From Desulfarculaceae bacterium (GTDB lineage: Bacteria; Desulfobacterota; Desulfobacteria; Desulfobacterales; Desulfobacteraceae), in the NCBI GenBank assembly GCA_021737205.1, contig JAIPEK010000014.1, forward strand, positions 1-17,876: a stretch of DNA of 17,876 bases. Reading direction: 5' to 3'. The notes under the pieces are model-generated. The model was not told where the DNA came from and did not search any database. It saw only the letters and a program-made list of their open reading frames with translations. Position 1 is the first letter of the stretch, and the number at the start of each line of letters is the position of its first letter. Made by a program: the position numbers and the translations under genes. Of the stretch, positions 7,834-13,677 are shown one piece after another.

Positions 7834-8883
7834 CTATCGATTGGAAGGTCTGAGTTTCCTCACGGTTCTTCCGGTGCTCCACATCTCGGATTCATGGATG
7901 GTTTTGAGCTCTTCGGTCAGTTTTTCCTGGTAATCCGGCCGGCTGTTGGCCTCGAGTGTGATCGCGGTCTCCCTGCCGGAGGTTACGGACTCGTAAAGCT
8001 CCTTGAATACCGGAAGGGTCGCTTCCTTGAATTTCGGCCGCCAGTCAAGGGCTCCTCTCTGGGCCGTGGTGCTGCAGTTGGCATACATCCAGTCCATGCC
8101 GTTTTCGTCCACCAGCCGGATCAGGCTCTGGGTCAGCTCTTCAACGGTTTCATTGAACGCTTCGGACGGGGAATGGCCGTTTTCCCGCAATGTATCGTAC
8201 TGGGCTTCCATCACCCCGGCGAGGGCGCCCATGAGCACGCCACGCTCTCCGGTAAGGTCGGAGAACACTTCTTTTTCAAACGTGGTGGGGAAAAGATATC
8301 CTGAACCGATGGCGATGCCCAGTGCGATAGTCCGTTCTTCCGCTTTTCCGGTGGCGTCCTGGAATACGGCGTAGCTGGAGTTGATGCCGCTGCCTGCGAG
8401 AAAGTTGGCCCGCACGCTGGTCCCGGAACCCTTGGGGGCCACCAGAATCACGTCCACATCCTCCGGGGGAATCACACCGGTCTGGTCTTTGTACACAATG
8501 GAAAACCCGTGTGAAAAGTACAGGGCGTCGCCTTTGTCAAGACAGGGTTTGAGGGACGGCCATACCGCCTTCTGGCCCGCGTCCGAAACGAGATACTGGA
8601 TCACGGTGCCTTTTTTGGCTGCCTCTTCAATGGGAAACAGGGTCTCTCCCGGCACCCATCCGTCATCCACTGCCTTGTCCCATTCTCTCTTGAAATCCGG
8701 GGACTGGCCGACGATCACGTTGATGCCGTTGTCTCTCAGGTTCTTGGCCTGGGCCGGTCCCTGGACACCGTATCCGATGATGCAGACCACTTCGTCCTTG
8801 AGGACCTCTCTTGCTTTTTCCATGCTGAATTCATCACTTGTTACCACGTTTTCTTCCACACCGCCGAAATTCAATAACGTCAT
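7834..8883 (-). CDS. ilvC: Ketol-acid reductoisomerase, Bacteroidetes/fungal-like type
   Basis: Isomerises and reduces acetolactate or acetohydroxybutyrate to the dihydroxy acids, using NAD(P)H and Mg2+. The 349-residue product starts at ATG 8883 (MTLLNFGG), preceded by AGGAG 8 bp upstream; an ATG at 8940 lies in a non-coding repeat border and is rejected. Dinucleotide motif GYGVQGPAQA spans residues 37-46; SHGFSIVYKDQTGV, VAPKGSGTSVR, ETVEELTQSL and YANCSTTAQRGALDW follow. From memory of the family, the GYGVQGP, KGSGTS and NCSTTAQRGALDW signatures fit the KARI group found in Bacteroidetes and fungi rather than the usual proteobacterial GYGSQGHAHA/KGPGH form. Cofactor preference is not assigned. 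Confidence 0.95.
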   Translation of the reverse strand: MTLLNFGGVEENVVTSDEFSMEKAREVLKDEVVCIIGYGVQGPAQAKNLRDNGINVIVGQSPDFKREWDKAVDDGWVPGETLFPIEEAAKKGTVIQYLVSDAGQKAVWPSLKPCLDKGDALYFSHGFSIVYKDQTGVIPPEDVDVILVAPKGSGTSVRANFLAGSGINSSYAVFQDATGKAEERTIALGIAIGSGYLFPTTFEKEVFSDLTGERGVLMGALAGVMEAQYDTLRENGHSPSEAFNETVEELTQSLIRLVDENGMDWMYANCSTTAQRGALDWRPKFKEATLPVFKELYESVTSGRETAITLEANSRPDYQEKLTEELKTIHESEMWSTGRTVRKLRPSNR

Positions 8884-8920
8884 TGTTTTTTCTCCTTTGT
8901 ATTTTAATTGAGTGCCTTTA

Positions 8921-9039
8921 TTTATATGAAAGAACAACATTTTTTACCATGAAGGCCATGAAGGAACTGAAGTAAAATCTTCATGAACTTCATGTTCTTC
9001 ATGGTGATCTTTCATCATTCGTTGTGTCCAAAAGGACAT
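8921..9039. repeat. ~119-bp repeat with CATGAAGGA palindrome, copy B
   Basis: Fills the ilvN-ilvC intergenic gap. It consists of a leader TTTATATGAAAGAACAACAT, then the palindrome (about 8946-9006; arms CCATGAAGGCCATGAAGGA and ...CATGTTCTTCATGG, loop TAAAAT), then a tail ending TGTCCAAAAGGACAT. That tail carries its own small inverted repeat, TGTCC/GGACA. By eye it differs from copy C (9663-9782) at about eight positions and has the same orientation. It would be transcribed as a hairpin between ilvN and ilvC, perhaps affecting mRNA processing or relative expression. Confidence 0.85.
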
Positions 9040-9053
9040 TCCCGTAGTATAAA

Positions 9054-9542
9054 TTATACATTTTCTCTTGCCACGGCTATGGAGCCGGTGCTGACGATTT
9101 CAATGATCCCCATGGGCTTTAAAAGGCTGAGGAACGCTTCCAGTTTTTCATCATCCCCTGATATTTCCACCGTGTAGTGTTCGTGACCCACGTCCACCAC
9201 CCGGCAACGGAAAATGTCCACGATTCTCAGCACTTCGGCCCGCTTGTCTATATGTGCGTGGACCTTCACCATGGAAAGCTGGCGCTGGACGTACCGTTTT
9301 TCCGTCAGGTCGTTGACCGTGATGACATTGATCAGCTTGTTGAGCTGTTTTTTGATCTGCTCGATGATCGAGGGTTCGCATTTGGTCACCATGGTGATTC
9401 TCGACTGGCCCGGGTCGGTGGTCTTGGCCACGCTCAGGCTGTCGATGTTGAATCCCCTGCCGGAGAACAGGCCCGCAATCCGTGACAGGACCCCCGGTTC
9501 ATTGTCCACAAGTATGGAAAGTAAGTATTTGTTGCAGCTCAT
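9054..9542 (-). CDS. ilvN: Acetolactate synthase small (regulatory) subunit
   Basis: A 162-residue regulatory subunit of acetohydroxyacid synthase that activates IlvB and confers valine feedback. It has an N-terminal ACT domain (about residues 4-76: LLSILVDNEPGVLSRIAGLFSGRGFNIDSLSV) and the usual C-terminal ACT-like domain (about 85-158). The start is ATG 9542 (MSCNKYLL) with AAGAGG 6-7 bp upstream. A longer ORF opening at 9608 only reads through the heptamer array and is rejected. Length matches the ~160-residue IlvH/IlvN class. The gene is bracketed by two ~93% identical direct repeats. Confidence 0.95.
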   Translation of the reverse strand: MSCNKYLLSILVDNEPGVLSRIAGLFSGRGFNIDSLSVAKTTDPGQSRITMVTKCEPSIIEQIKKQLNKLINVITVNDLTEKRYVQRQLSMVKVHAHIDKRAEVLRIVDIFRCRVVDVGHEHYTVEISGDDEKLEAFLSLLKPMGIIEIVSTGSIAVARENV

Positions 9543-9576
9543 ATTCAACCTCTTTTCTTCGTCTCGATGCCGTTTT

Positions 9577-9611
9577 ACAAGAAACTTGAGACAAGAGACA
9601 AGAAACAAGAA
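9577..9611. repeat. Heptanucleotide array, 5 units (ACAAGAR)
   Basis: Five consecutive 7-bp units on the plus strand: ACAAGAA, ACTTGAG, ACAAGAG, ACAAGAA, ACAAGAA. It is the reverse complement of the heptamer array at 4633-4681 and shows the same CAAG/CTTG alternation. It lies 35 bp upstream of the ilvN start in the ilvB-ilvN gap. Confidence 0.75.
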
Positions 9612-9662
9612 AAGCTCTTATTCAAGTTTCATGGTTTGTTGTTATGCCGTGCATCATGGTCG

Positions 9663-9782
9663 TTTATTTGAAAGAACATCATTTTTTACCATGAAGGCCA
9701 TGAAGGAACTTAAAGCAAAATCTTCATGAACTTCATGCTCTTCGTGGTGATCTTTCATCATTCGTTGTCTCCAAAAGGACAT
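9663..9782. repeat. ~120-bp repeat with CATGAAGGA palindrome, copy C
   Basis: Lies just past the ilvB stop codon. It has the same organisation as copy B: leader TTTATTTGAAAGAACATCAT, palindromic core (about 9688-9747), and a tail ending TCTCCAAAAGGACAT. The core is slightly decayed (TTCGTGG for TTCATGG, one inserted base near the loop). Read on the minus strand, one frame gives HHEEHEVHEDF, a translation pattern typical of spurious ORFs over this repeat class. The rest of the ilvB-ilvN gap (9612-9662) shows nothing recognisable. Confidence 0.85.
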
Positions 9783-9787
9783 AAGGG

Positions 9788-11479
9788 TTAAACAAGAATC
9801 ATCTCCGTGATCGCCCGGCCTGCGGGCACCATGGGATAAACGCATTCCGCCTCTTCCACCTTGAACTCCATGATCACCGTGCCCGGGAATGACAGCCCTT
9901 CTTTGAGCGTTTGGTCCACCTGGTCGGGCCGGGTGCATTTCAATCCCTTTGCCCCGTAGGCTTCGGCGATCTTGATAAAGTCCGGGGAGTTTTCGAGCAG
10001 GGTGGACGAGTAGTTTTTGTCGTAAAACAGCTCCTGCCACTGCCGGACCATGCCGAGACACCCGTTGTTTAGAATCACGATCTTGACGGGAAAATCCGAT
10101 TCCACCGCCGTCATAAGCTCCTGGATGTTCATCTGGATGCTTCCGTCTCCGGCGATGTCGATGACCGTTTTGTCCGGGCGGGCCGCCTTGGCCCCGATGG
10201 CGGCGGGAAGCCCGAATCCCATCACCCCCAGTCCGCCCGAGGTGATGAAATGGTTGGGCTTGTCAAAATGGAAAAACTGGGCCGTCCACATCTGGTTCTG
10301 CCCCACCTCGGTGGTTATAATGGTTTCACCGTCGGTCAGCTCATTGAGCCGTTCGATCACGTACTGGGGCTTGATGACATCCTCGGTCTGCTCGTACCGA
10401 AGAGGCGTGGTGGATTTCCAGTCGTTTATGGTGGAAAGCCATCCGATCCGCTCCGGACAGACAAGCTCTTTGTCCGCCTTCGCCACCATTTTGTTGAGCA
10501 TGGTCAGGGTCTCTTTGCAGTCCCCCACGATCGGGCAGGAAACCGGGATGTTCTTGTGGATGGAGGTGGGATCGATATCGATCTGCACGATGTCGGCATT
10601 CGGTGCGAAAGTTTCCACCTTTCCGGTGACCCGGTCGTCGAACCGGACCCCCACGGCGATCATCAGGTCGCACTCCCCGATGCTCATGTTGGCCCGGTAG
10701 GTGCCGTGCATTCCGGGCATGCCCAGCCACAGCGGATCATTCCCGGGAAAGCTCCCGAGCCCCATGAGAGATGCGGTCACCGGGGTGTTGGTGAGCCTGG
10801 AAAATTTTGTGAGTTCCTCGGACGCCTCGGACAGCACCACGCCGCCGCCAGCGAAAATCAACGGTTTTTCCGCTTTGGCGATGAGATCGACTACTTTGGC
10901 CACCTGTTTCTTGTTGGGTTTGTACGTGGGTTTGTAGGTCTTCAGTGAAATTTTTCCGGGTTCGACAAATTCGGTGACCGACTGGACCACGTCCTTGGGA
11001 AGGTCCACGAGAACCGGACCGGGCCGCCCCGAATTTGCAAGAAAAAAAGCCTCCTTGACCGTTCTGGCAAGGTCTTTCACATCCTTGACAAGATAGTTGT
11101 GTTTGGTGCAGGGTCTGGTGATGCCCACGATGTCCACTTCCTGGAACGCGTCGTTTCCGATGAGCGCGGTGGGAACCTGGCCGGTGAAAATCACCACCGG
11201 GATCGAGTCCATGTACGCGGACGCGATGCCGGTGACCGTGTTGGTGGCGCCGGGACCCGAGGTCACAAGCGCCACTCCCACGCACGAGCCGGCCCGTGCA
11301 TAGGCATCCGCCGCGTGGACCGCTCCCTGCTCGTGGCGCACCAGAACATGCCGCAGATCGTCATGGCCGGCCAGTTCATCATAAATATCAATGGTTGCGC
11401 CGCCGGGGTATCCGAAGACCGTCCGGACCCCCTGCTCCTTTATCATTTTTATCAGTATTTCAGCTCCAGTGAGTTTCAT
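9788..11479 (-). CDS. ilvB: Acetolactate synthase large (catalytic) subunit
   Basis: ThDP-, FAD- and Mg2+-dependent synthesis of 2-acetolactate from two pyruvates, or 2-aceto-2-hydroxybutyrate from pyruvate plus 2-oxobutyrate. The 563-residue protein has FGYPGGATIDIYDEL at 22-36 and catalytic Glu50 in VRHEQGAVHAADAYAR. The ThDP-binding motif starts at GDG (444-446) and ends at the NNG in VILNNGCLGMVRQW. The start at ATG 11479 is chosen because GGAG (11488-11491) precedes it by 8 bp. An in-frame ATG at 11497, overlapping the ilvD stop as ATGA, would add six residues but has only AAAGG directly against it. It is the only large subunit in the window, followed by ilvN after a repeat-filled 245-bp gap. 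Confidence 0.96.
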   Translation of the reverse strand: MKLTGAEILIKMIKEQGVRTVFGYPGGATIDIYDELAGHDDLRHVLVRHEQGAVHAADAYARAGSCVGVALVTSGPGATNTVTGIASAYMDSIPVVIFTGQVPTALIGNDAFQEVDIVGITRPCTKHNYLVKDVKDLARTVKEAFFLANSGRPGPVLVDLPKDVVQSVTEFVEPGKISLKTYKPTYKPNKKQVAKVVDLIAKAEKPLIFAGGGVVLSEASEELTKFSRLTNTPVTASLMGLGSFPGNDPLWLGMPGMHGTYRANMSIGECDLMIAVGVRFDDRVTGKVETFAPNADIVQIDIDPTSIHKNIPVSCPIVGDCKETLTMLNKMVAKADKELVCPERIGWLSTINDWKSTTPLRYEQTEDVIKPQYVIERLNELTDGETIITTEVGQNQMWTAQFFHFDKPNHFITSGGLGVMGFGLPAAIGAKAARPDKTVIDIAGDGSIQMNIQELMTAVESDFPVKIVILNNGCLGMVRQWQELFYDKNYSSTLLENSPDFIKIAEAYGAKGLKCTRPDQVDQTLKEGLSFPGTVIMEFKVEEAECVYPMVPAGRAITEMILV

Positions 11480-11487
11480 TTCTTCTT

Positions 11488-11491
11488 CTCC
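11488..11491 (-). promoter_or_regulatory. Ribosome binding site deciding the ilvB start
   Basis: GGAG on the minus strand, 8 bp before ATG 11479. It favours this start over the in-frame ATG at 11497. Confidence 0.6.
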
Positions 11492-11493
11492 GT

Positions 11494-13164
11494 TCATCCT
11501 TTAAAAACAGCGCCTTCACCGGCGGACGTGACCCGTTCGGCGTATTTGGCCATGTATCCTTTCCGGATTTTGGGCTCGGGTTTTCGCCACCCGGAAAACC
11601 GGTTTTCGATTTCCCCCCGGTCCAGGTTGAGCGTCAGCGTTCTTCCGGGGATATCAATGACGATTTCATCGTTTTCTTCTACAGCCGCAAGAAGGCCGCC
11701 GTGAAAAGCTTCAGGGGAAATGTGCCCGATGGAGGCTCCTTTGGTGCCGCCGGAGAACCGGCCGTCGGTAATCAGGGCCACGCTGTCGTCCAGGCCCATG
11801 CCGGCAATGGCGGAAGTAGGCGTCAGCATCTCCCTCATACCGGGGCCTCCTGCCGGGCCTTCGTACCGGATGACCACCACATCCCCTTTTTGAATCTGAT
11901 TGTTCATGATGGCTTCGGTGGCATCCTCTTCCGAATTGAACACCCGGGCGGGTCCCTTGTGCCGGAGCATTGTTTTCACCACTGCGGACTGCTTGACCAC
12001 GCAGCCGTCTTCGGCGAGGTTGCCGAAGAGTACGGCAAGTCCGCCCTGCTCATGGTACGGGTTTTCCGCAGGCCGGATCACGGAAGGATCCTTGACTTGG
12101 ACATCTTTCAGATTCTCCCCGACCGCCTGCCCGGTGACCGTGAGGCACTCCGTATCCATCAGGCCCATGCCGTCCAGGGTTTTCATCACCGCCGGGATGC
12201 CGCCGGCCGCGTGAAGGTCTTCGATCCGGTGGGGACCGGCCGGGCTCAGGGAACAGAGATGGGGGGTTTTTCCGCTGACCTCGTTGATCCGGTCCAGCGC
12301 AATGTCCACGTTCGCTTCATGGGCAATGGCTTTGAGGTGAAGCACGGTGTTTGTGGAGCAGCCGAGGGCCATGTCCACGGCAAGCGCATTCCGGAACGCC
12401 CGGTCGGTGAGAATCCGGTCCGGTGTGAGTTCATTGCGGAAAAGATTCATCACGGCGCCTCCCGCCTGTTTGGCAAGGCGGATCCGTTCGGAAAAAGGGG
12501 CCGGGACCGTGCCGTTACCGGGAAGTCCCATGCCGATGGCTTCGGTCAGGCAGTTCATGGAGTTGGCCGTGAACATCCCGGCGCACGACCCGCAAGTGGG
12601 GCAGGCGGTATTTTCAACTTCGGCAAGCCGGCTTTCGGTGATTTTCCCGCTCCTTGCCGCGCCCACCGCTTCAAACACACTGACCAGATCGGTCTTCTTT
12701 TCTTTGTCTTCGGGGTGTCTTCCGGCCAGCATGGGGCCGCCGCTGATGACAATACAGGGGATGTTCAGCCTTGCCGCCGCCATGAGCATGCCCGGGACGA
12801 TTTTGTCGCAGTTGGGCACCATGACGATGGCGTCAAAAGGATGGGCCGTGGCTGTGATTTCAATGGAGTCAGCGATCACCTCCCGGCTTGCCAGGGAATA
12901 GTGCATGCCGGTATGGTTCATGGCGATGCCGTCGCATACCCCGATGGTGGAAAACTCCATGGGGGTGCCGCCTGCTGCGTAGACGCCCGCCTTGACCGCC
13001 TCCGCGATCCGGTCGAGATGGATGTGGCCGGGAATCAGTTCGTTGGCCGAGTTGGCGATGCCCACGAGGGGCCGTTCGATCTCCGCGTCCGTAAAACCGG
13101 CCGCCTTCATCAGGCTTCTGTGAGGGGCCCGCGCAATTCCTTTTTTTGCAATGTCGCTTCTCAT
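11494..13164 (-). CDS. ilvD: Dihydroxy-acid dehydratase
   Basis: Iron-sulfur dehydratase turning 2,3-dihydroxy-isovalerate and its methylvalerate homologue into the 2-oxo acid precursors of valine, leucine and isoleucine. The 556-residue protein has NCDKIVPGML (Cys119), CPTCGSCAGMFTANSMNC (Cys188, Cys191, Cys194), PGNGT and DGRFSGGTKGASIGHISPEA, all family signatures. VGIANSANELIPGH, without the first Cys of the [2Fe-2S] plant/mycobacterial type, suggests the oxygen-sensitive cluster class, fitting an anaerobe (inference). GGGGG at 13171-13175 is a Shine-Dalgarno 6 bp before the ATG. It is the first structural gene of the operon, starting 18 bp after the attenuator terminator. Confidence 0.96.
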   Translation of the reverse strand: MRSDIAKKGIARAPHRSLMKAAGFTDAEIERPLVGIANSANELIPGHIHLDRIAEAVKAGVYAAGGTPMEFSTIGVCDGIAMNHTGMHYSLASREVIADSIEITATAHPFDAIVMVPNCDKIVPGMLMAAARLNIPCIVISGGPMLAGRHPEDKEKKTDLVSVFEAVGAARSGKITESRLAEVENTACPTCGSCAGMFTANSMNCLTEAIGMGLPGNGTVPAPFSERIRLAKQAGGAVMNLFRNELTPDRILTDRAFRNALAVDMALGCSTNTVLHLKAIAHEANVDIALDRINEVSGKTPHLCSLSPAGPHRIEDLHAAGGIPAVMKTLDGMGLMDTECLTVTGQAVGENLKDVQVKDPSVIRPAENPYHEQGGLAVLFGNLAEDGCVVKQSAVVKTMLRHKGPARVFNSEEDATEAIMNNQIQKGDVVVIRYEGPAGGPGMREMLTPTSAIAGMGLDDSVALITDGRFSGGTKGASIGHISPEAFHGGLLAAVEENDEIVIDIPGRTLTLNLDRGEIENRFSGWRKPEPKIRKGYMAKYAERVTSAGEGAVFKG

Positions 13165-13181
13165 AAAATTCCCCCGGAAAT

Positions 13182-13226
13182 AAAAAAAGCCGTTATCCCC
13201 CTGTCTCGGGGCTGATAACGGCTTTT
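13182..13226 (-). terminator. Intrinsic terminator / attenuator ahead of ilvD
   Basis: On the minus strand, AAAAGCCGTTATC (13226-13214) pairs with GATAACGGCTTTT. The helix continues with CCCC (13211-13208) against GGGG around the loop GAGACA, leaving only AG bulged. Seven Ts follow (13188-13182). It lies between the leader ORF stop (13251) and the ilvD start (13164). A terminator inside the 5' UTR, before the first gene of the operon, is the hallmark of an attenuator. On the plus strand the T-run is only four bases, so it is weaker there. Confidence 0.9.
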
Positions 13227-13250
13227 AAAAACAATTTCGGTTTTATGCCA

Positions 13251-13340
13251 CTAGGCGCCCCATTCTATGGAGGTGGTAATTATGACCTCCACGACAATAA
13301 GAATAAGGACGAGTAGTATGCTTGTAAAACCGGTGTTCAT
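13251..13340 (-). CDS. ilvL: ilv leader peptide (29 aa, Ile/Leu/Val-rich)
   Basis: A short ORF, ATG at 13340 and TAG at 13251-13253, coding 29 residues. Residues 8-21 read ILLVLILIVVEVII, so 13 of 14 codons are Ile, Leu or Val. In total there are six Ile, four Leu and four Val, including the codons ATA and CTA that are often rare. GAGG lies 14 nt upstream, a somewhat long spacing. The ORF begins about 28 nt after the predicted transcription start and stops 25 nt before the attenuator stem. By analogy with enterobacterial ilvL leaders, ribosome stalling on these codons when charged BCAA tRNAs are scarce would prevent the terminator and permit ilvD-B-N-C-cimA-leuA transcription. The symbol is given by function and position, not by sequence homology. 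Confidence 0.88.
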   Translation of the reverse strand: MNTGFTSILLVLILIVVEVIITTSIEWGA

Positions 13341-13374
13341 TTTTGTGTATCTATCCTCAAATTGTATGTAAATT

Positions 13375-13404
13375 CATATAACGCCTTTTCAAAAATGATG
13401 TCAA
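13375..13404 (-). promoter_or_regulatory. Sigma70-type promoter of the BCAA operon
   Basis: On the minus strand, a perfect -35 TTGACA (13399-13404) is followed after 18 bp by TATATG (13375-13380), which matches the first four -10 consensus bases. A TTATAT reading gives 17 bp spacing. Transcription would begin near 13368, about 28 nt before the leader ATG. AT-rich sequence upstream (13405-13440) could act as an UP element. Confidence 0.7.
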
Positions 13405-13467
13405 GGGAAAAATTTAGTATTCTTAAAATTTTTTTAACTATACCATTTCAAGGCCCGGGCAAAATGA

Positions 13468-13609
13468 CGGGATGTCCAGGGCAATCGCAAGAAATTATTC
13501 TCCCCACTTTAATCCAGTTTTCGGGCGGTTCTCCAGAACTCATATGTGTGCATGGCCGGGAAAAAGGCACGGACTCATAAAATTTCATGCGATTGCCCTG
13601 GCGGGATGT
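13468..13609. mobile_element. MITE-like element with 8-bp target duplication
   Basis: A 126-bp element (13476-13601) is bounded by 21-bp inverted ends. The left end CCAGGGCAATCGCAAGAAATT (13476-13496) and the right end (13581-13601) match as inverted copies at 20 of 21 positions. The octamer CGGGATGT lies directly outside both ends (13468-13475 and 13602-13609), a textbook target-site duplication. No transposase gene fits inside, so it is non-autonomous. The CAGGG-type terminus and 8-bp duplication recall the ISAs1 family, an assignment from memory that is tentative. Together with the ilv promoter it fills the 337-bp gap between the leader peptide and the kinase gene. Confidence 0.8.
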
Positions 13610-13665
13610 CAAAATGAATTTGCATTGTCCCGATAAATCCGGTACTTTTTTCATAGACAACTGCC

Positions 13666-13670
13666 GGAGA
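13666..13670 (+). promoter_or_regulatory. Ribosome binding site deciding a TTG start
   Basis: GGAGA, 7 bp before TTG 13678. It supports TTG as the start of the sensor kinase, giving a complete Lys-Lys signal peptide. No convincing promoter for this gene was found in 13602-13665. Confidence 0.65.
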
Positions 13671-13677
13671 TCAGGTT

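Noticed and set aside
9543..9608. N-terminal extension of ilvN to ATG 9608
   Set aside because: The extra 22 residues translate the heptamer array. ATG 9542 has AAGAGG at proper spacing and starts the ACT domain as in the family.
4509..9782. CRISPR array
   Set aside because: The palindromic copies are kilobases apart with genes between them and the heptamers have no spacers; no cas genes are present.
11701..13215. 504-codon plus-strand ORF
   Set aside because: It is antisense to ilvD, whose motifs are unmistakable; high GC at third positions keeps the opposite frame open.
13282..13371. Plus-strand 29-codon ORF with a good GGAGGTGG Shine-Dalgarno, exactly antisense to the ilv leader peptide
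   Set aside because: The SD-like sequence is the complement of leader codons and of the internal hairpin. The product has no distinctive composition, no plus-strand promoter was seen, and the minus-strand ORF explains the region with its Ile/Leu/Val run and terminator.
13620..13648. Plus-strand promoter for the sensor kinase (TTGCAT, 17 bp, TACTTT)
   Set aside because: Each box matches the consensus at only about three of six bases, so it is not better than chance in this AT-rich stretch.
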